Shown: positions 24,605-40,335 of the stretch, one piece after another
Layout: each line of letters starts with the position of its first letter
Numbering within the stretch: position 1 is the first letter of the stretch
From: Zeus faber
Lineage: Eukaryota > Chordata > Actinopteri > Zeiformes > Zeidae
Assembly: GCA_960531495.1 (NCBI GenBank)
Contig: OY482866.1
Span: forward strand, 17,016,346-17,080,345
Length of the DNA: 64,000 nt
Direction of reading: 5' to 3'
Notes under the pieces: model-generated
Seen by the model: only the letters and a program-made list of their open reading frames with translations
Told to the model about the DNA's origin: nothing
The model's database searches: none
Made by a program: the position numbers and the translations under genes

Positions 24605-25216
24605 ATGGCAGAAGTCGCTCCAGCCGCTCCGGCCAAAGCCCCCAAGAAGAAAGCTGCGCGTCCCAAGAAGACAGGACCCAGCGTGGGGGATATGATCGTT
24701 GAAGCGGTGTCCGCTTCCAAGGAGCGTAGCGGCGTCTCTCTGGCCGCCGTCAAGAAGGCTCTGGCTGCCGGGGGCTACGATGTGGAGAAGAACAACTCCC
24801 GTGTCAAGATCGCCGTCAAGAGCCTGGTGCTTAAAGGAACCCTGGTCCAGGTCAAGGGGAGCGGAGCCTCCGGATCCTTCAAGATCAACAAGGCGGACAC
24901 CAAGAAGCCCGCTAAGAAAGCCGTCGCTCCCAAAGCCAAGAAGCCCGCTGCAGCCAGGAAGCCCGCTGCGGCCAAGAAGCCCATCAAGAGTCCAGCTAAG
25001 AAGGCTACAGCCGCCAAGAAGTCACCCAAGAAAGCCAAGAAGCCACCCGCCAAGAGCCCCAAGAAGGCGGCTAAAAGCCCCAAAAAGCTGCCAAAAAGCC
25101 CCAAGAAAGTTGCCAAGAAATCCGCTGCAGCCAAGAAGGCTCCAGCTAAGAAAGCTCCGGCGAAGAAGGCCGCTAAACCCAAAGCAGCCAAGAAGGCAGC
25201 TCCCAAGAAGAAGTAA
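24605..25216 (+). CDS. Linker histone H1 (copy 1)
   Basis: 203 codons. A short N-terminal tail is followed by the winged-helix globular domain (residues about 24-98, [20 protein letters not shown] to [10 protein letters not shown]) and then a lysine/alanine/proline-rich C-terminal tail with several SPKK-type CDK sites. H1 binds linker DNA at the nucleosome exit and compacts chromatin. It is intronless with a histone stem-loop. It heads the H1-H3-H2A-H2B-H4 block. It differs from copy 2 at about eleven residues, more than any core histone pair here; several lie in the globular domain (Ile31, Glu33, Lys39, Gly56 here). Confidence 0.97.
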   Translation: MAEVAPAAPAKAPKKKAARPKKTGPSVGDMIVEAVSASKERSGVSLAAVKKALAAGGYDVEKNNSRVKIAVKSLVLKGTLVQVKGSGASGSFKINKADTKKPAKKAVAPKAKKPAAARKPAAAKKPIKSPAKKATAAKKSPKKAKKPPAKSPKKAAKSPKKLPKSPKKVAKKSAAAKKAPAKKAPAKKAAKPKAAKKAAPKKK

Positions 25217-25244
25217 ACTCATTTCATCCTGTTCCACACACAAA

Positions 25245-25260
25245 GGCTCTTTTCAGAGCC
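25245..25260 (+). terminator. Histone 3' stem-loop, H1 copy 1
   Basis: GGCTCTTTTCAGAGCC. Confidence 0.97.
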
Positions 25261-25424
25261 GCCCACACCCTCATAGAGAGCTCTCCTACAACGACTGTTG
25301 ATGGACAAATTGACATGTTAAGAAAAATCACAATAAATCCATATTCAATAGAAAGTAACTCAATGTCTACACGACACTGATGTGCAGCCTGTACAGAGAA
25401 CCATCTGATCATCTCATTGTGACT

Positions 25425-25560
25425 TGGCGCCGCCCGATAGCAGCCGCCTGCACATGCGTTCCTCGTTAATAATGCACATTTTAGGATATTTATCCGTTTT
25501 TTTTAACACTATGTCCGCCAAAAAATGCCACTCACCTTTTAACTAACTGCTATTACGTTT
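25425..25560 (+). mobile_element. LINE 5' UTR remnant in the H1-H3 spacer
   Basis: Similar to 54975-55065, the start of the LINE at 54952 (shared gcacattttag and the gccaaaaaatgccactcacc region). The rest of the spacer, to 26100, is AT-rich with a reverse fragment of the 18416 repeat near 25660-25730. Confidence 0.55.
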
Positions 25561-26116
25561 TTTGAATCAGTTAGTTTCAGTTAGTTAGCTCGGTAGGAAC
25601 TAGTTTAGCTATTATGCTCGGTTTAGTTACTATTGCGCATAATCTACGGGTGCCTTGCAAAGACAATTCACTGCATATATGTATGAAAGTATGAATATGT
25701 ATGTGACGAATAAACCTCTCCAATCGAAATAATAATAACATATAATGATACTTGACAGTTATTATTAATAATAAACATATTACGATGCTAATACATAATC
25801 ATAATTATAATAATCATAAAAATCATAAATATATAAACGTTTTATATATAGTTGTGAAGTATACAAATAAAATGTTCATTAATTATTATTAATTTCACAG
25901 TTATTTAGGTTGATGTGATAGGATAACATTTTACTTCATATATATTTTTTCATTATTACATTATATTATAAAAAAGAAAATCTTAACTCCATGACACATA
26001 TTTTACATATATAACATCAGTGTTTCTAGAAAATAACTCGATAAACTCAAATAAAGAACTTTTCAATGTGTTTTGGCGCAACTTTCATGAATCACGGTCA
26101 CGTTACAACCCATGGA

Positions 26117-26628
<512 letters not shown>

Positions 26629-26652
26629 ACAACCACTACTCCAACCCCAAAC

Positions 26653-26668
26653 GGCTCTTTTAAGAGCC
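26653..26668 (+). terminator. Histone 3' stem-loop, H3 copy 2
   Basis: GGCTCTTTTAAGAGCC; a U7-type caaaagctg follows at about 26683. Confidence 0.97.
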
Positions 26669-27660
26669 ACCACACGTTCCATCAAAAGCTGTATTCCACT
26701 AGTGTACTCTGTAGATTAATTACACGTATTTCGTCGAGCCATGTAACGCTCAGGTCGTACGCCACATCGTCGTTGATCAAACACTGTCAAAATGTATTAT
26801 ATTAATATATATATTAAATATCACTTTAAATTGATTGCAATTACACAGTAACTGCTGCATTGTCTCCACGTCCCAGTCCGTCCTTACAGATACTCTCTCG
26901 AACCTCATTATTCACGCTTAGTAATGTATTAAAATATCTAATGCACATGAAGATATGAGTTACGTTCTGTAAATAACATCGGGGTCTGATATCTGCGTGG
27001 GGGGGTCTATATCGATTAGTTGTTGCAGAAATGATCTCCCGTTCACCACACTATTATGGGTTGTTCCAGGAATAATGTTAGGACATGGTTTCCACAATCC
27101 CACCTTGTGTGTTTAATGGTGTTTCATTGTCGACAATGTTAAATCTATGTATATTTATTGAGTAAAAGCTTACATTGTGCTTATGTATAAAGCTGCTGCA
27201 ATTTGGGAAACAGTATACAATTCATTGAAACACATTTAAACATGCTTTTATAATGTGAAATATACATATAATTTTTATTGTACAATGATACATTGAGTAT
27301 GCTCTGGATCCACGTCTCCTACATTTAAATGATTGTTTTTATTCATGTTTGAAAACCCATGTTTTTGTATATTTATTCTGTAGATTTATGTCGGTTTATA
27401 CTAAAGATAATATGCAAATCATATCTTAAAATATATATTTTGTGAAAGATATAAAACACGATAGTGTTGAGGAAAAAAATGGCACAATTTTGTAAAAGTC
27501 ATATAAAATCAAATACAAACAACAGTTTAATTTCATAATATGAAGAAGATGTTTAAAAACCCACATATTTGAATATTTATTTTCTGTAGATTTATGTGTT
27601 ACTGTCTAAAAGCTTTGAGTTTTGGCGGAATTTTTAAAGAATCATTTATCCAATCAGCGG
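26669..27660. other. H3-H2A spacer, block B
   Basis: AT-rich, homologous to 50540-51535. No gene or new repeat is recognised. Confidence 0.6.
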
Positions 27661-27672
27661 CCTCAGTTTGGA

Positions 27673-27761
27673 CCAATCACATAACAGGAGATTTAACGGC
27701 GCGCGAGCCGCGAGGTCTTTCTTCAGATCTGACCAATAGCAGCTTCCCTTGCAGGATATAA
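27673..27761 (+). promoter_or_regulatory. H2A promoter (copy 3)
   Basis: CCAAT at 27673-27677 and 27733-27737; TATAA at 27757-27761. A CpG-rich gcgcgcgagccgcgagg lies between the CCAAT boxes. Confidence 0.85.
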
Positions 27762-27808
27762 CAGGTCGCGTCGCGCCGAGCGCTCATTCTATCTTAGCAG
27801 CGTCTTGA

Positions 27809-28198
<390 letters not shown>

Positions 28199-28230
28199 AT
28201 CGACCGGACCACTTCCAGAAACAACCCAAA

Positions 28231-28246
28231 GGCTCTTTTAAGAGCC
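28231..28246 (+). terminator. Histone 3' stem-loop, H2A copy 3
   Basis: GGCTCTTTTAAGAGCC followed by GCACAC. Confidence 0.97.
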
Positions 28247-28735
28247 GCACACATCTTTGTACAGAGCAAATCTCACAAGTTAAAGTTGTCGATAACATCC
28301 CATAATCCAGCTCAATAAGGACACAGCGCGAGTGGTGCCATCATTGACGGATGTTGTGTGGCTTACTTCATTTTGCTTAAAGCTATAAAAACGTCACAAC
28401 ATTGTCTATTTACAATACATGTTTCCCTGCTTCTTCCCTTAAATATACACTATTTTTTTTTATTCCCACAATATTAACCTGACTAAGATGGAAGTGTTTC
28501 ACTTTATTTTAAAACAAAAGAATTGTGTTAAATGTCAAAATTAATATGAACAATTATTAATTCGACCAAAAAGGAGCATGTTACTCAAATTGCTGTCATG
28601 GTAAACCATGCTGTGCGTTAATTTTATTAAGTATTTTTCAATAATCAGATAAATCAGATTTACAGATATTTGTCTCAAGTCTGCTAAAGCCTCGAAACCA
28701 ACTGGCGCATGCCCAGTGTGGCTTGAAGACTCTAC

Positions 28736-29218
<483 letters not shown>

Positions 29219-29245
29219 TCTGAGCTGTCAGCTTCTCAAACAAAA

Positions 29246-29261
29246 GGTCCTTTTCAGGACC
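29246..29261 (+). terminator. Histone 3' stem-loop, H2B copy 3
   Basis: GGTCCTTTTCAGGACC. Confidence 0.97.
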
Positions 29262-29514
29262 ACCCACCCTGTCCAACGAAGGCTTTTCTCTCTCAATTAC
29301 TCAATTGTTACGTAACGAAAGCTTACGTTATGTGTTCATATCTATTTAGAGTCAAATATACGAAAATGTTGTAAAATTATTTCATTTGTTCTTAACACTT
29401 GAACACTGGTTTCTATTGTCAGCATAATTAGCTTTATTAAGTACTACACAGCGTATAGATGGTTTTTATTTAACAACTTACTCATACATGTGCCAAACCA
29501 GGGCACTGAGAGGA

Positions 29515-29690
29515 ACCCCGCATCATCGCAGCGCAAGTAAGCAATGTAAACAGACCATATTGTGATATTTGGGCAAAATGAAGTACTGCCCAACATTCCA
29601 AAAATAAAATGCCGAAGTTGTCAACGACGGCACCACTCGCATTGTGCACTGATTGAACTTCTAAGTGACCTGGATTATGGGATGTTGATG
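29515..29690 (-). repeat. Inverted relic of an H2A 3' spacer
   Basis: Reverse complement of the sequence after H2A copy 2 (17175-17335), about 90% alike by eye. The H2A gene itself is not present here, and block C lacks the segment. Confidence 0.8.
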
Positions 29691-29912
29691 ACAAGGCACC
29701 AAACACTAACAAATGTCAACGTACTACAGTCGTAGTACAGTTCTGACTTAGCTCCGACAACGCAATATACATATGAAATCAATGTAGATAATCGTGGTAA
29801 TGGCAACATTAAAACTACGACCAGTGGATTGTTGTTCTGCCCGTTTTGTAGTTATACGTGTCTTGTTCTACAAAAGGCCTGATGAAGGAAGCTCTTTACA
29901 GGGGACGTGGGG

Positions 29913-29928
29913 GGCCCTGAAAAGGGCC
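29913..29928 (-). terminator. Histone 3' stem-loop, H4 copy 2
   Basis: Minus strand GGCCCTTTTCAGGGCC; U7-type CTGTAAAGAGCTTCC follows at about 29886-29900. Confidence 0.96.
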
Positions 29929-29954
29929 TTTGTTTAGTGGAGCTGTTGCAGAGT

Positions 29955-30476
<522 letters not shown>

Positions 30477-30863
30477 CTATTTTCAATCAGTAACTACTCT
30501 TTTCCCTTAGGTATTTAGCCACTTCATTTTAAAATAACTCACAATATAATTTGCATGTTCACTGTGTTCTTTGTTCCAAATGAATTACATTCATTTTACA
30601 TTTCATTAGTAACATTTCTATGTTGCAGAACTGACTTATTCGTTTCCAGTGTGATTATCTCTGCCCTTATCTGATTTTGACAAATCAGATAAGGGCAGAT
30701 GGAAAACCAAAGTATATGATTCTGACCCAACTACAATTTTACTAAATCAAAACTTAATTATAGGAACCATACAAATGTCTAATAAAACTGCATGATATAA
30801 AAGATAAATCGTTATTCCACAGATGCATTTAATTTCACTAAATACATAATTACACTCTACATG

Positions 30864-31370
<507 letters not shown>

Positions 31371-31385
31371 TGGTTAGTAAACACC

Positions 31386-31560
31386 TGCAAATATGGCAGT
31401 CTCTTTCCCTCTTGCTCTCTATGTTTCTGTCTATGTCGATCACCCACAGGAGAGCAAGGGGCAAAAAAGCTTGCAGTGTGTTAATAATCTGCCAAAAACT
31501 GGTTGAAATGTTTCCTCCTTAACCCAAATGTTCCATACATGATCTCAATGATTAATTTTC
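31386..31560. repeat. Single arm of the foldback repeat
   Basis: Matches the right arm at 57553-57722 (gtcgatcacccacaggagag, then aaaaactggttgaaatgttt) but has no facing left arm. Confidence 0.75.
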
Positions 31561-31777
31561 ACTGTTTATACTGAAAATAGTTGTTTTGGTTGTTCTTTAG
31601 TGCAGTGGTTGCAAACTTTATTTTGTAGTTCACCCCTCGAAGATATCTTTCCAGCTGAGTACATCTTCACTGGCATTGGAAGAAAAATCACAAAAATTAA
31701 TATAAAAAATGTACTGTATGTGCATCCTATGAGTTTTTTTTAAACATTATACATTACTTATATTTTTTAACACCACG

Positions 31778-32062
31778 TGGCTCAACCAGCTGAGCACACC
31801 ATTAAAACACAATGCCTGTAGTGATGCAGGTTTGAATCCAGCCTGTTTTAATTTTCTGTACGTCTCCACCCTCATTTCCTGCTGTAAAACATTAACACAT
31901 GTCACACCACCAAGCTGACACTTTTGTAGAAAGAAACTTGCATGGACACAGCCTTCAAGAGCAAAGTGGCTCACCCAAGGACACCTGCACAAACTACAAG
32001 TCGGCATCAAACACGCAACCTTCAGATTACTAGATGAGCCACGCTACCTCCTGAGCTACTGT
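31778..32062. repeat. Pair of convergent tRNA-like SINE heads, copy 1
   Basis: The left head on + strand has A box tggctcaaccagctgagcac and B box ggtttgaatcc. The right head on - strand has A box tagctcaggaggtagcgtgg and B box ggtttgatgcc region. The same arrangement recurs at 56732-57022 and 58005-58312. Confidence 0.65.
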
Positions 32063-32329
32063 CATACACATAGACTTACTGTACTGAGTGACCTTCTGGA
32101 AGCTGAGGGCACATTTAAAACTGCCCAGAAAGCTTCTGACACATATTGTAAAGAATAAAAACAAATGTGATTTTTTTACAATGAGTTGTCATACAGCTGT
32201 TTTTTTCACAACAGTCTGTATCACTCACATGAAAGATAAACTACAATATTATAAATATTATAAATATTATTGATATATAGTGTCCAATTCAAAATGTTCT
32301 TAGATCAAAACATCAGAAACATAAGCAAG

Positions 32330-32500
32330 CTGCTGCCTCACAGCAAGAAGGTCCTGGGTTCGATTCCCGCCAGGGGCGCTGTTGGCACCGTGCTCCGGGT
32401 GGGTTATCTCCCAAATAGGAGCCTTTCTGTGTGGAGTTTGCATGTTCTCCCCGTGCTCACATGGGGTTTCCTCCACCTAATGTCTGTGTGTGTGTGTGTG
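32330..32500 (+). mobile_element. V-SINE/Mermaid-like fragment
   Basis: B box cctgggttcgattcccgcc and core ctgtgtggagtttgcatgtt, ending in a TG tract. It is truncated relative to 18885-19243. Confidence 0.75.
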
Positions 32501-32504
32501 TGTG

Positions 32505-32935
32505 TCCCTCTCTACATTTAAAACAGGTTACCATTAAGATATTATAAACATGTTCAAACACATTGGAACTTTGTCTTTATGATTTGAGATTGATGAGAAA
32601 CGTTGATGTTTTTCCCCCAATAGTTTGAAGCCTCTGAGGCCAGTCCACGATGATTTCACTGCCATCTAGTGGCGGAGACGTGTAACTACTTGAAATTTAC
32701 ATAAAGAAAATAATTGAATTTAGTAAAAGTAATGATTCTTGAAATGGAACTGCAAAATGGTAGGAGGGTGAGGGAGGTGAATAAATAAAAATAATGAATT
32801 TTTTTGTGGGGTTTTCAATTTGAAATGGACCAGGGACAATTTGAGTGAATTTCTGGTTTGTGAAGTTATGCAGAAGGTTCAGATCCACCTGGCACGGTCC
32901 ACTACTGCTTCTAGGAGTAAAACAAACTGTCTTAA
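32505..32935. repeat. Spacer repeat X, copy 2
   Basis: Second copy of the block at 30961-31370, making a local direct repeat of about 1.5 kb period. Confidence 0.8.
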
Positions 32936-33044
32936 ATAATTCTGCGTTGTATCGATTAATATATAAAAATAAAATTGAAGTATTACATATTTATAACTTA
33001 TTTAAAGACATTATCAAACCAGAAAGAACTGAAAACCGCCGCGA

Positions 33045-36000
33045 GTTCCCCCAACACAGGAAGTGAAAACACGTTGTGTGGTCAAGAGGACGATCCGGGA
33101 AGATGGTGTGTGTGGAGTAGAGTGAAGTATCTCATTGCCACAAAACGGATGGCTCTCTGTAAGAACGACGACCCAGGACAACGGAATAACGACGGCGACA
33201 GTACAATGCGTCTGCGGTAAAACCTGCAAGAATCAGAAGGGTTTAAAGATACATCAAAGCAGAATGAAGTGTTTGGCAGCGGCAATGACGACACAATGCA
33301 CAGAAGTCACTTCAGGTCAGATGCAGGAAGAGCCAGGCCCGGAGGTAACCCAGAGCGCCTAGAGCCTCCTAGTGTCGCCTGCACCCGCTGCCAACAGCTC
33401 ACATGCCACCCTAAGCCCCCAAGAAACAGCATCATCCCCCAACAACCCAACGAGCCTCCAAAGCCAGCAAGCTCCAACCATAACAACTGGCTGCTGGCTG
33501 CGCACCTTCGGCCAGACCAAGAGTCCAGTGGCCCCAATCCTCGAAGAGAACTGAGTGGCAGCAGTTTGATGAGGATGCAGATCGGGTCCTGGAAGCGACA
33601 GCCAAGACGATGACCACCCTCATAGTGAACATCGCTGCTGAGCGATTTGGAACCGAGGCACCGAAGCCCATGCCATCGGCTTATGCTCCAAACCACAGAG
33701 CGAGGAAAATCCAGAGCCTCAGGGAAGAGCTCAAGCTGCTTAAGAGGCAGTACAAGACAGCAGGGGATGTTGAGAGAGCTGGCCTAGCGGACCTGAGAGC
33801 AGTTCTAAGGAAGCAACTCTTGACCCTGCAGAGGACAGAGTTCCATAGGAAGAGGCGGAAAGAGAGAGCCAGGAAGCAGGCTGCTTTCCTGGCCAATCCC
33901 TTCAAGTTGACCAAGCAGCTTCTTGGTCAAAAGAGGACAAGCCGCCTCACCTGCTCCAAGGATGTCATTAACAACCACCTAAAGGCCACGTACAGTGACC
34001 CGATCAGAGAACAACCGCTAGGTCCATGCGATGCACTGACAACACCACCAGAGCCTACAGTGGACTTCAACCTGAAAGAGCCCTGCCTAAGCTAAGTGGA
34101 GGAAGTGGTGCGGAGAGCAAGATCAAGCTCAGCACCAGGCCCAAGCGGAGTGCCGTATAAGGTGTATAAGAAATGCCAGAAGCTACGGCATCGGCTTTGG
34201 AGGGCCCTGAAGGTGATCTGGTGGACAGGGAAGATTGCCCAGTCATGGAGGTATGCTGAGGGAGTGTACATACTGAAGGATGAGAAGTCTGAGAACATTG
34301 GCCAGTTTCGTGTCATCTCCTTGCTCAGTGTAGAGAGCAAAATCTTCTTCAGCATTGTAGCCAAGAGACTCTCCAACTTCCTGTTGAGCAACAGGTAGAA
34401 CGACACATCAGTGCAGAAGGGAGGAATACCAGGAGTTCCTGGCTGCCTGGAACACAGGCATGTTAACCCAGCTCATCAGGGAGGTAAGAGAAGGTGGGGG
34501 GCGGCCTGGCTGTGCTATGGCTGGATCTCACCAACGCCTATGGCTCGATACCCCACAAGCTGGTGGAGGTCGCACTGGAGAAACACCATGTTCCCCAGAA
34601 GGTGAAATACCTCATCCTGGACTACTACAGCAGGTTCAGTTTGAGAGTCTCCTCTGGCCAGATGACATCTGACTGGCACCAGCCGGAAGTGGGCATAATC
34701 TCTGGATGAACAATCTCAGTGACCCTCTTTGCACTGGCAATGAACATGCTGGTCAAGGCAGCGGAACCACAATTCAGAGGCCCCCTCAGCAAGTCTGGAG
34801 TCAGGCAACCTCCCATCAGAGCCTTCATGGATGACCTGACAGTGACAACAACAGCTGTACAAGGAGCCAGGTGGATCCTCCAGGGGTTGGAGCGCATCAT
34901 GGCGTGGGCACGCATGAGCTTCAAACCTGCAAAGTCAAGGTCCTTAGTTCTAAAGAAATGGAAGGTCATCGACAAATTCTGCTTCAGGCTGGGAGTACAT
35001 CAGATTCCATCAGTCACTGAGAAGCCGGTGAAGAGCCTTGGAAAGGTCTTCAACTGCAGCCTGAATGACAGAGATTCCATCAAGGCAACCTGGAAGATTC
35101 AAGGCCTGGTTTTACCAGCGTGGAATACTCCCAAGAATCCTCTGGCCTCGGCTCAATTACGAGGTCCCCATGACTGTGGTGGAAGGCTTTGAGCAAAAGG
35201 TAAGCAGTTATCTACGAAGATGGCTGGGATTGCCACGCAGCCTGTGCAACATTGGGCTGTAAGGGAACACCAACAAACTCAGGCTCCCCTTCAGTTCAGT
35301 CAGGGAGGAGTTCATTGTGGCACGGGCACGGGAACACCTGCAGTACTCTGGATCCAGAGATGCCAAAGTGTCTGGAGCAGGGATTGTTTGGAGGACAGGG
35401 AGGAAGTGGATGGCAGCCGATGCAGTACAGCAAGCAAAAACAAGACTGAAGCACAAGGCCATCCTAGGAACAGTGGCGCAAGGCAGAGCTGGACTTGGTA
35501 GCCTTACAGCAACCCGATATGATTGTGCCAGCGGAAGGGAGAGGCAGAGGTTGATGCAGGAGGAGGTGTGAGATTTATTCGAGGAAGAGCGAACCCGCAG
35601 AGCAGTGGCCATGCGGCAGCAAGGCGCCTGGATGAAGTGGGAGCAGGCGATGGAGCGGAGTGTCACCTAGAAGGATATCTGGCAGTGAAACCCCCAGAGG
35701 ATCAAGTTCTTGATCCAGGGGGTCTATGATGTCCTACCAAGCCCATCCAACCTGTGCATATGGGGCAAAATAGAAACACCTGCATGTCCCCTGATTTCCA
35801 AAACATGGACACTGGCACACATCCTGAGCCGCAGCTCCAAAGCGCTAGGTGAGGGTCAGTATTGATGGAGGCACGACCAGGTCCTCATATCCATCGCTGA
35901 AGAATTCAGCAAGGGGATCAAGGGCAGCCGATACACCCAAGCCAGAACCAAGGCCATCCACTTTGTCAAGGAAGGACAAAGGCCAGAAAAGACACCAAAG

Positions 36001-36575
36001 AACTGCTCTGCTGGTTTGCTCTCCACGGCCCGAGACTGGGTGATGACAGTTGACCTGGAGAGGCAGCCGAAAATTCCACCACACATCACCCAGTCCAGAT
36101 TGAGACCTGACATCATCTTGGTCTGAGAGGCCACAAAACAACTTTTCTTGCTGGAGCTGACGGTTCCCTGGGAGGAGAGGATGGAGGAGGCACAAGAAAG
36201 AAAGATGGAGAAGTACCAGTAGCTGGTGGAGGATTGTCGGAGGAACGGGTGGAAGACCATGTGCATGCCAGTGGAAGTGGGCAGTCGGGCATTCGCGAGC
36301 CACTCCCTGAGCAAAGCCTACAGCACACTACCGTAGGCTTTGTGCCGCATAACAGGTGCCAACCGGAGAAAGGCCATAGGCAACAACAGGAGGCAGCAGA
36401 AAAAGCCTCCAAATGGCTCTGGTTGAAAAGGGGAGGTCAGTGGTTGTAGTGGTTGTAGTGGGTGTAGCGTGCCACTTGGACACAGGCCGGGGATTTGATC
36501 ACCCCAGGTCGGGTCGCCTGGAGGAGGGTGTCTGTTGTAAGACCCGGAACACCCAGTGAACCCAGGAAACACTGA
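33045..36575 (+). mobile_element. Decayed LINE with restriction-like endonuclease (R2/NeSL-type)
   Basis: Parts in order: a zinc-finger segment CGKTCKNQKGLKIHQSRMKC (33214-33273); a basic linker (KIQSLREELKLLKRQYKT); reverse-transcriptase pieces such as SAPGPSGVPY, ISLLSVESKIFFSIV and the catalytic string AFMDDLTV near 34825; and near 36105-36215 RPDIILV and LLELTVPWEERMEEA, typical of a restriction-like endonuclease. Several stops and frameshifts and a shortened region after 35100 make it inactive. The 3' UTR (gtaagacccggaacacccag) ends shortly before the H4 pseudogene. The clade call within REL-type LINEs is tentative. Confidence 0.82.
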
Positions 36576-36710
36576 GGATGTGTCCAAGTTTTGTGCATCA
36601 GTAGATGTATTGTTAACCCATTTGGCAATTAAGTTGTTCTATTTGTGTTCAGTATGTGTATCGTTCCACACAAAGCCTGAAGAAGGACGCTCTCTACAGG
36701 GGACTTGGGG

Positions 36711-36726
36711 GGCCCTTAATAGGGCC
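36711..36726 (-). terminator. Degenerate histone stem-loop of the H4 pseudogene
   Basis: Minus strand GGCCCTATTAAGGGCC keeps the six-pair stem but the loop reads ATTA instead of TTTN; the U7 element is also altered. Confidence 0.85.
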
Positions 36727-36752
36727 TTTGTTTAGTGGTACTGTTGCAGAGT

Positions 36753-37766
<1,014 letters not shown>

Positions 37767-37771
37767 TTGTC

Positions 37772-38790
37772 TATGGTTCATTGTCAGAAGTGTCTCTTTT
37801 CCTCTCTCTCTCTATGTCTCTGTCTATATCAATCTTCCACAGGAGAGCGAGGGGCAAAAAAACATGCAGTGTGTTAAAAATCAGCCAAAAACTGGTTGAA
37901 ATGTTTCCTACTTAACCCAGATGTGCCATACATGATCTCAAAAGATTTATCTTCAATATTTATATTTAAACTTGTTTATGCTTGTGATGTTTTGATCGAA
38001 GAACATTTTGAATTAGACACTGTTTATTAATAACATTAATAATGTGGTTTTTTTTTTTAATATGAGTGACACAGACTGTTGTGTAAAAACAGCTGTATGT
38101 CAACTCAATGTAAAAACATACACATTTGTTTTTAGTCTTCACATCAATCGCCCACAGGAAAGCGAGGGGCAAAAAAGGTTGTGTATTAGAGTGTATTAAA
38201 AATATATAAAACGTTTTCTACTTCATCCAAATGACCTTAAAATAATTTATTTTCACAGTTTTTATTGAAAATAGTTGTTTTGATTGTAATTCATGTTTTG
38301 AATTGCCTATGGTTTATATTAATGGTTGATTGACAATTTTGGTGTTATATTTTCAATATTCAGATCACTTTCTCACATTTCAGACAAATATTAATGTAAA
38401 ACAATGTTATATGCAATGAATAACAATATATTTATATGTAAAAAAATAAATGTTAAATTAATTGTCAATGCATTTTAGCAGGTGAGTAAATGATGTTTGT
38501 AGGAGCAGTGTGCTGCCATTTTGTGGCACCTGGGGAGCAGTTAGTTCATCAGCAGATTACCAAAATGATCAAGTTGCATAAAGCTTCCAATCACAAAGCA
38601 TTGCCACTGAATTGACACGTTTCTGTATACGTGTGTATGTGACAGTTGTGTAGAATCTACCTATGTACAAAAACCTAATAAAGAATTGCACAGGCTTTTA
38701 ATTAGGAAGTACATTAAAACTTCTTTCAAAAGCTGAATGTTGTCTGGCCAACAGTGGTAGAAAGTTAGGTGCCACAAATATTTGACCATC
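37772..38790. repeat. Foldback-arm and spacer sequence shared with 57555-59270
   Basis: Contains the right arm of the foldback repeat (to about 37950) and AT-rich sequence that matches 58420-59270. No gene is seen. Confidence 0.7.
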
Positions 38791-38792
38791 AC

Positions 38793-40331
38793 CTAAAAGT
38801 AAATGTCTTCTGGCAGATCTTTTGCCAAAAAGACTTCCTTTGAGAACCCACTGGCATCTGTGATTAGAAATAGGTTCTGAATGAACAAGGTGAGCTGCTG
38901 TCCAAAGCGGAAGCTGTCAAAACCTTTGGAGAAGTTTACAATCAGCTTATCGACAAAGTCACCAAAATAAGACATCTGTCTGTCCCTGAACCTGTTCCTG
39001 CACTGCTGGGAAGTGTGCACAGTCTCCCTGCAAAACCCCCCTGAACACCTCAAGTTTCCTCTGGAGCAGACAGCTGTCATCAGTTCACAAATTGTATTGT
39101 CCTTGCCCTGTAGCTTCAAATTAAGTTCATTAAGGTGTGAAGTGATATCAACCAAAAAGGCCACATTATCCATCCTTTTCTCATCTTTTAAAAAGAGAGA
39201 AAACTCTGTTTCCTTCTGACTTCTCAGCTCTTCCAAGAAAGCTGCTACTTCCCTTCTGATGGACCAAAAGTGCTCTAACACCCTGCCTTTGCTAAGCCGT
39301 CTCACGTTGTTGTGCAGCAACAGATCATCAGCGTTTGCATCAACTTCTCTGAGGAATTCCCTGAGCATGCGATGCTGATAGGTAGAGGATGCCCTGAGAA
39401 AATTGATCATCTTCATCATTGTGTTCATCACTTCAGCATGCTCATCTGACAGGGTGGAGCACAGGACAGATTGATCTATTATACAGTGGTAAGAGATGAG
39501 CTCAGGATTGTCCTCTTTCATTCTTGACACAGCTCCTTTCTCTCTAGCTATCATGGCAGCGGCTCCATCTGTGGTTATTGAAACCACTTGTTTTGGCTCT
39601 ATTCATCGCTTTGTTAACATCTCCTTAATGGCCAGGTAGATGTCCTTTCCTCTTGTACTGGTCTTAAGAGGAGTTACACCTAACACATCTTCACAGAACT
39701 CTTTCTTTTCTTGGTTGAAGAACCTTACATAAATTAACAGCTGAGCATTGTGAGACACATCAGTGGACTCATCTACAGCTAAGCCTACACATGGTACCTT
39801 ATGAATGGCTTCATCCAGCTGGGCTAGCACATCCTGGGTTAACTTTTCACTTTTCTTTGTGGCTGATGATGCTGACATGGGTATTTGCTTTATTTTGTCA
39901 CAAAGCTGTTCTTTCTGTTTCCCCTCAAGTAAGGTTTCAGCTACTGCACTCATGCACTCATTGACAACCCCTCCATCAGTAAATGGCTTTTTGTGTTGAC
40001 ACAAAATCCAAGTGACTCTGAGGGAACATTCATTAGGACGTTGTTGGGCAGTGAATGAATAGGTCAGCATCCGGGTGGATTATTCATATTGGGCTCTGAG
40101 GCTGCTTATTTTTTGTGACCGCAGTTCAGACTTGAGTGGGTATGTTTGGTGAAAAACTTTGTGCTTTGTCTCATAGTGGCGTTTCACGTTGGCACGTTTT
40201 ATGAGTGCCACTGTCTTTGAGCAGACTGGTTTTGTGTTTCCAGTGGCAAGAATGAACATGAATGAGTCTGTCCATTCTGGGTTGAAAGCTCTTTTTTCGC
40301 TGTCCATTTTTCTCTTCTTAGAGAGTGCCAT
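38793..40331 (-). pseudogene. hAT-type transposase pseudogene (GTF2IRD2/ZBED-like)
   Basis: One frame of about 513 codons, broken only by TAA at 40080-40082 and TGA near 39603. The N-terminal BED-like part (RAFNPEWTDSFMFIL, NVKRHYETKH) lacks the CxxC spacing: one cysteine remains at KPVCSKTV, which suggests a small in-frame deletion. Downstream are VGLAVDESTDVSHNAQL, SITTDGAAAMI and LSKGRVLEHFWSIRREV, typical of hAT transposases related to GTF2IRD2-like and FAM200-like proteins. The C-terminal dimerisation region is not visible. No terminal repeats were identified. A stub of its 3' end remains at 59215-59300. Confidence 0.85.
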
Positions 40332-40335
40332 GTGT

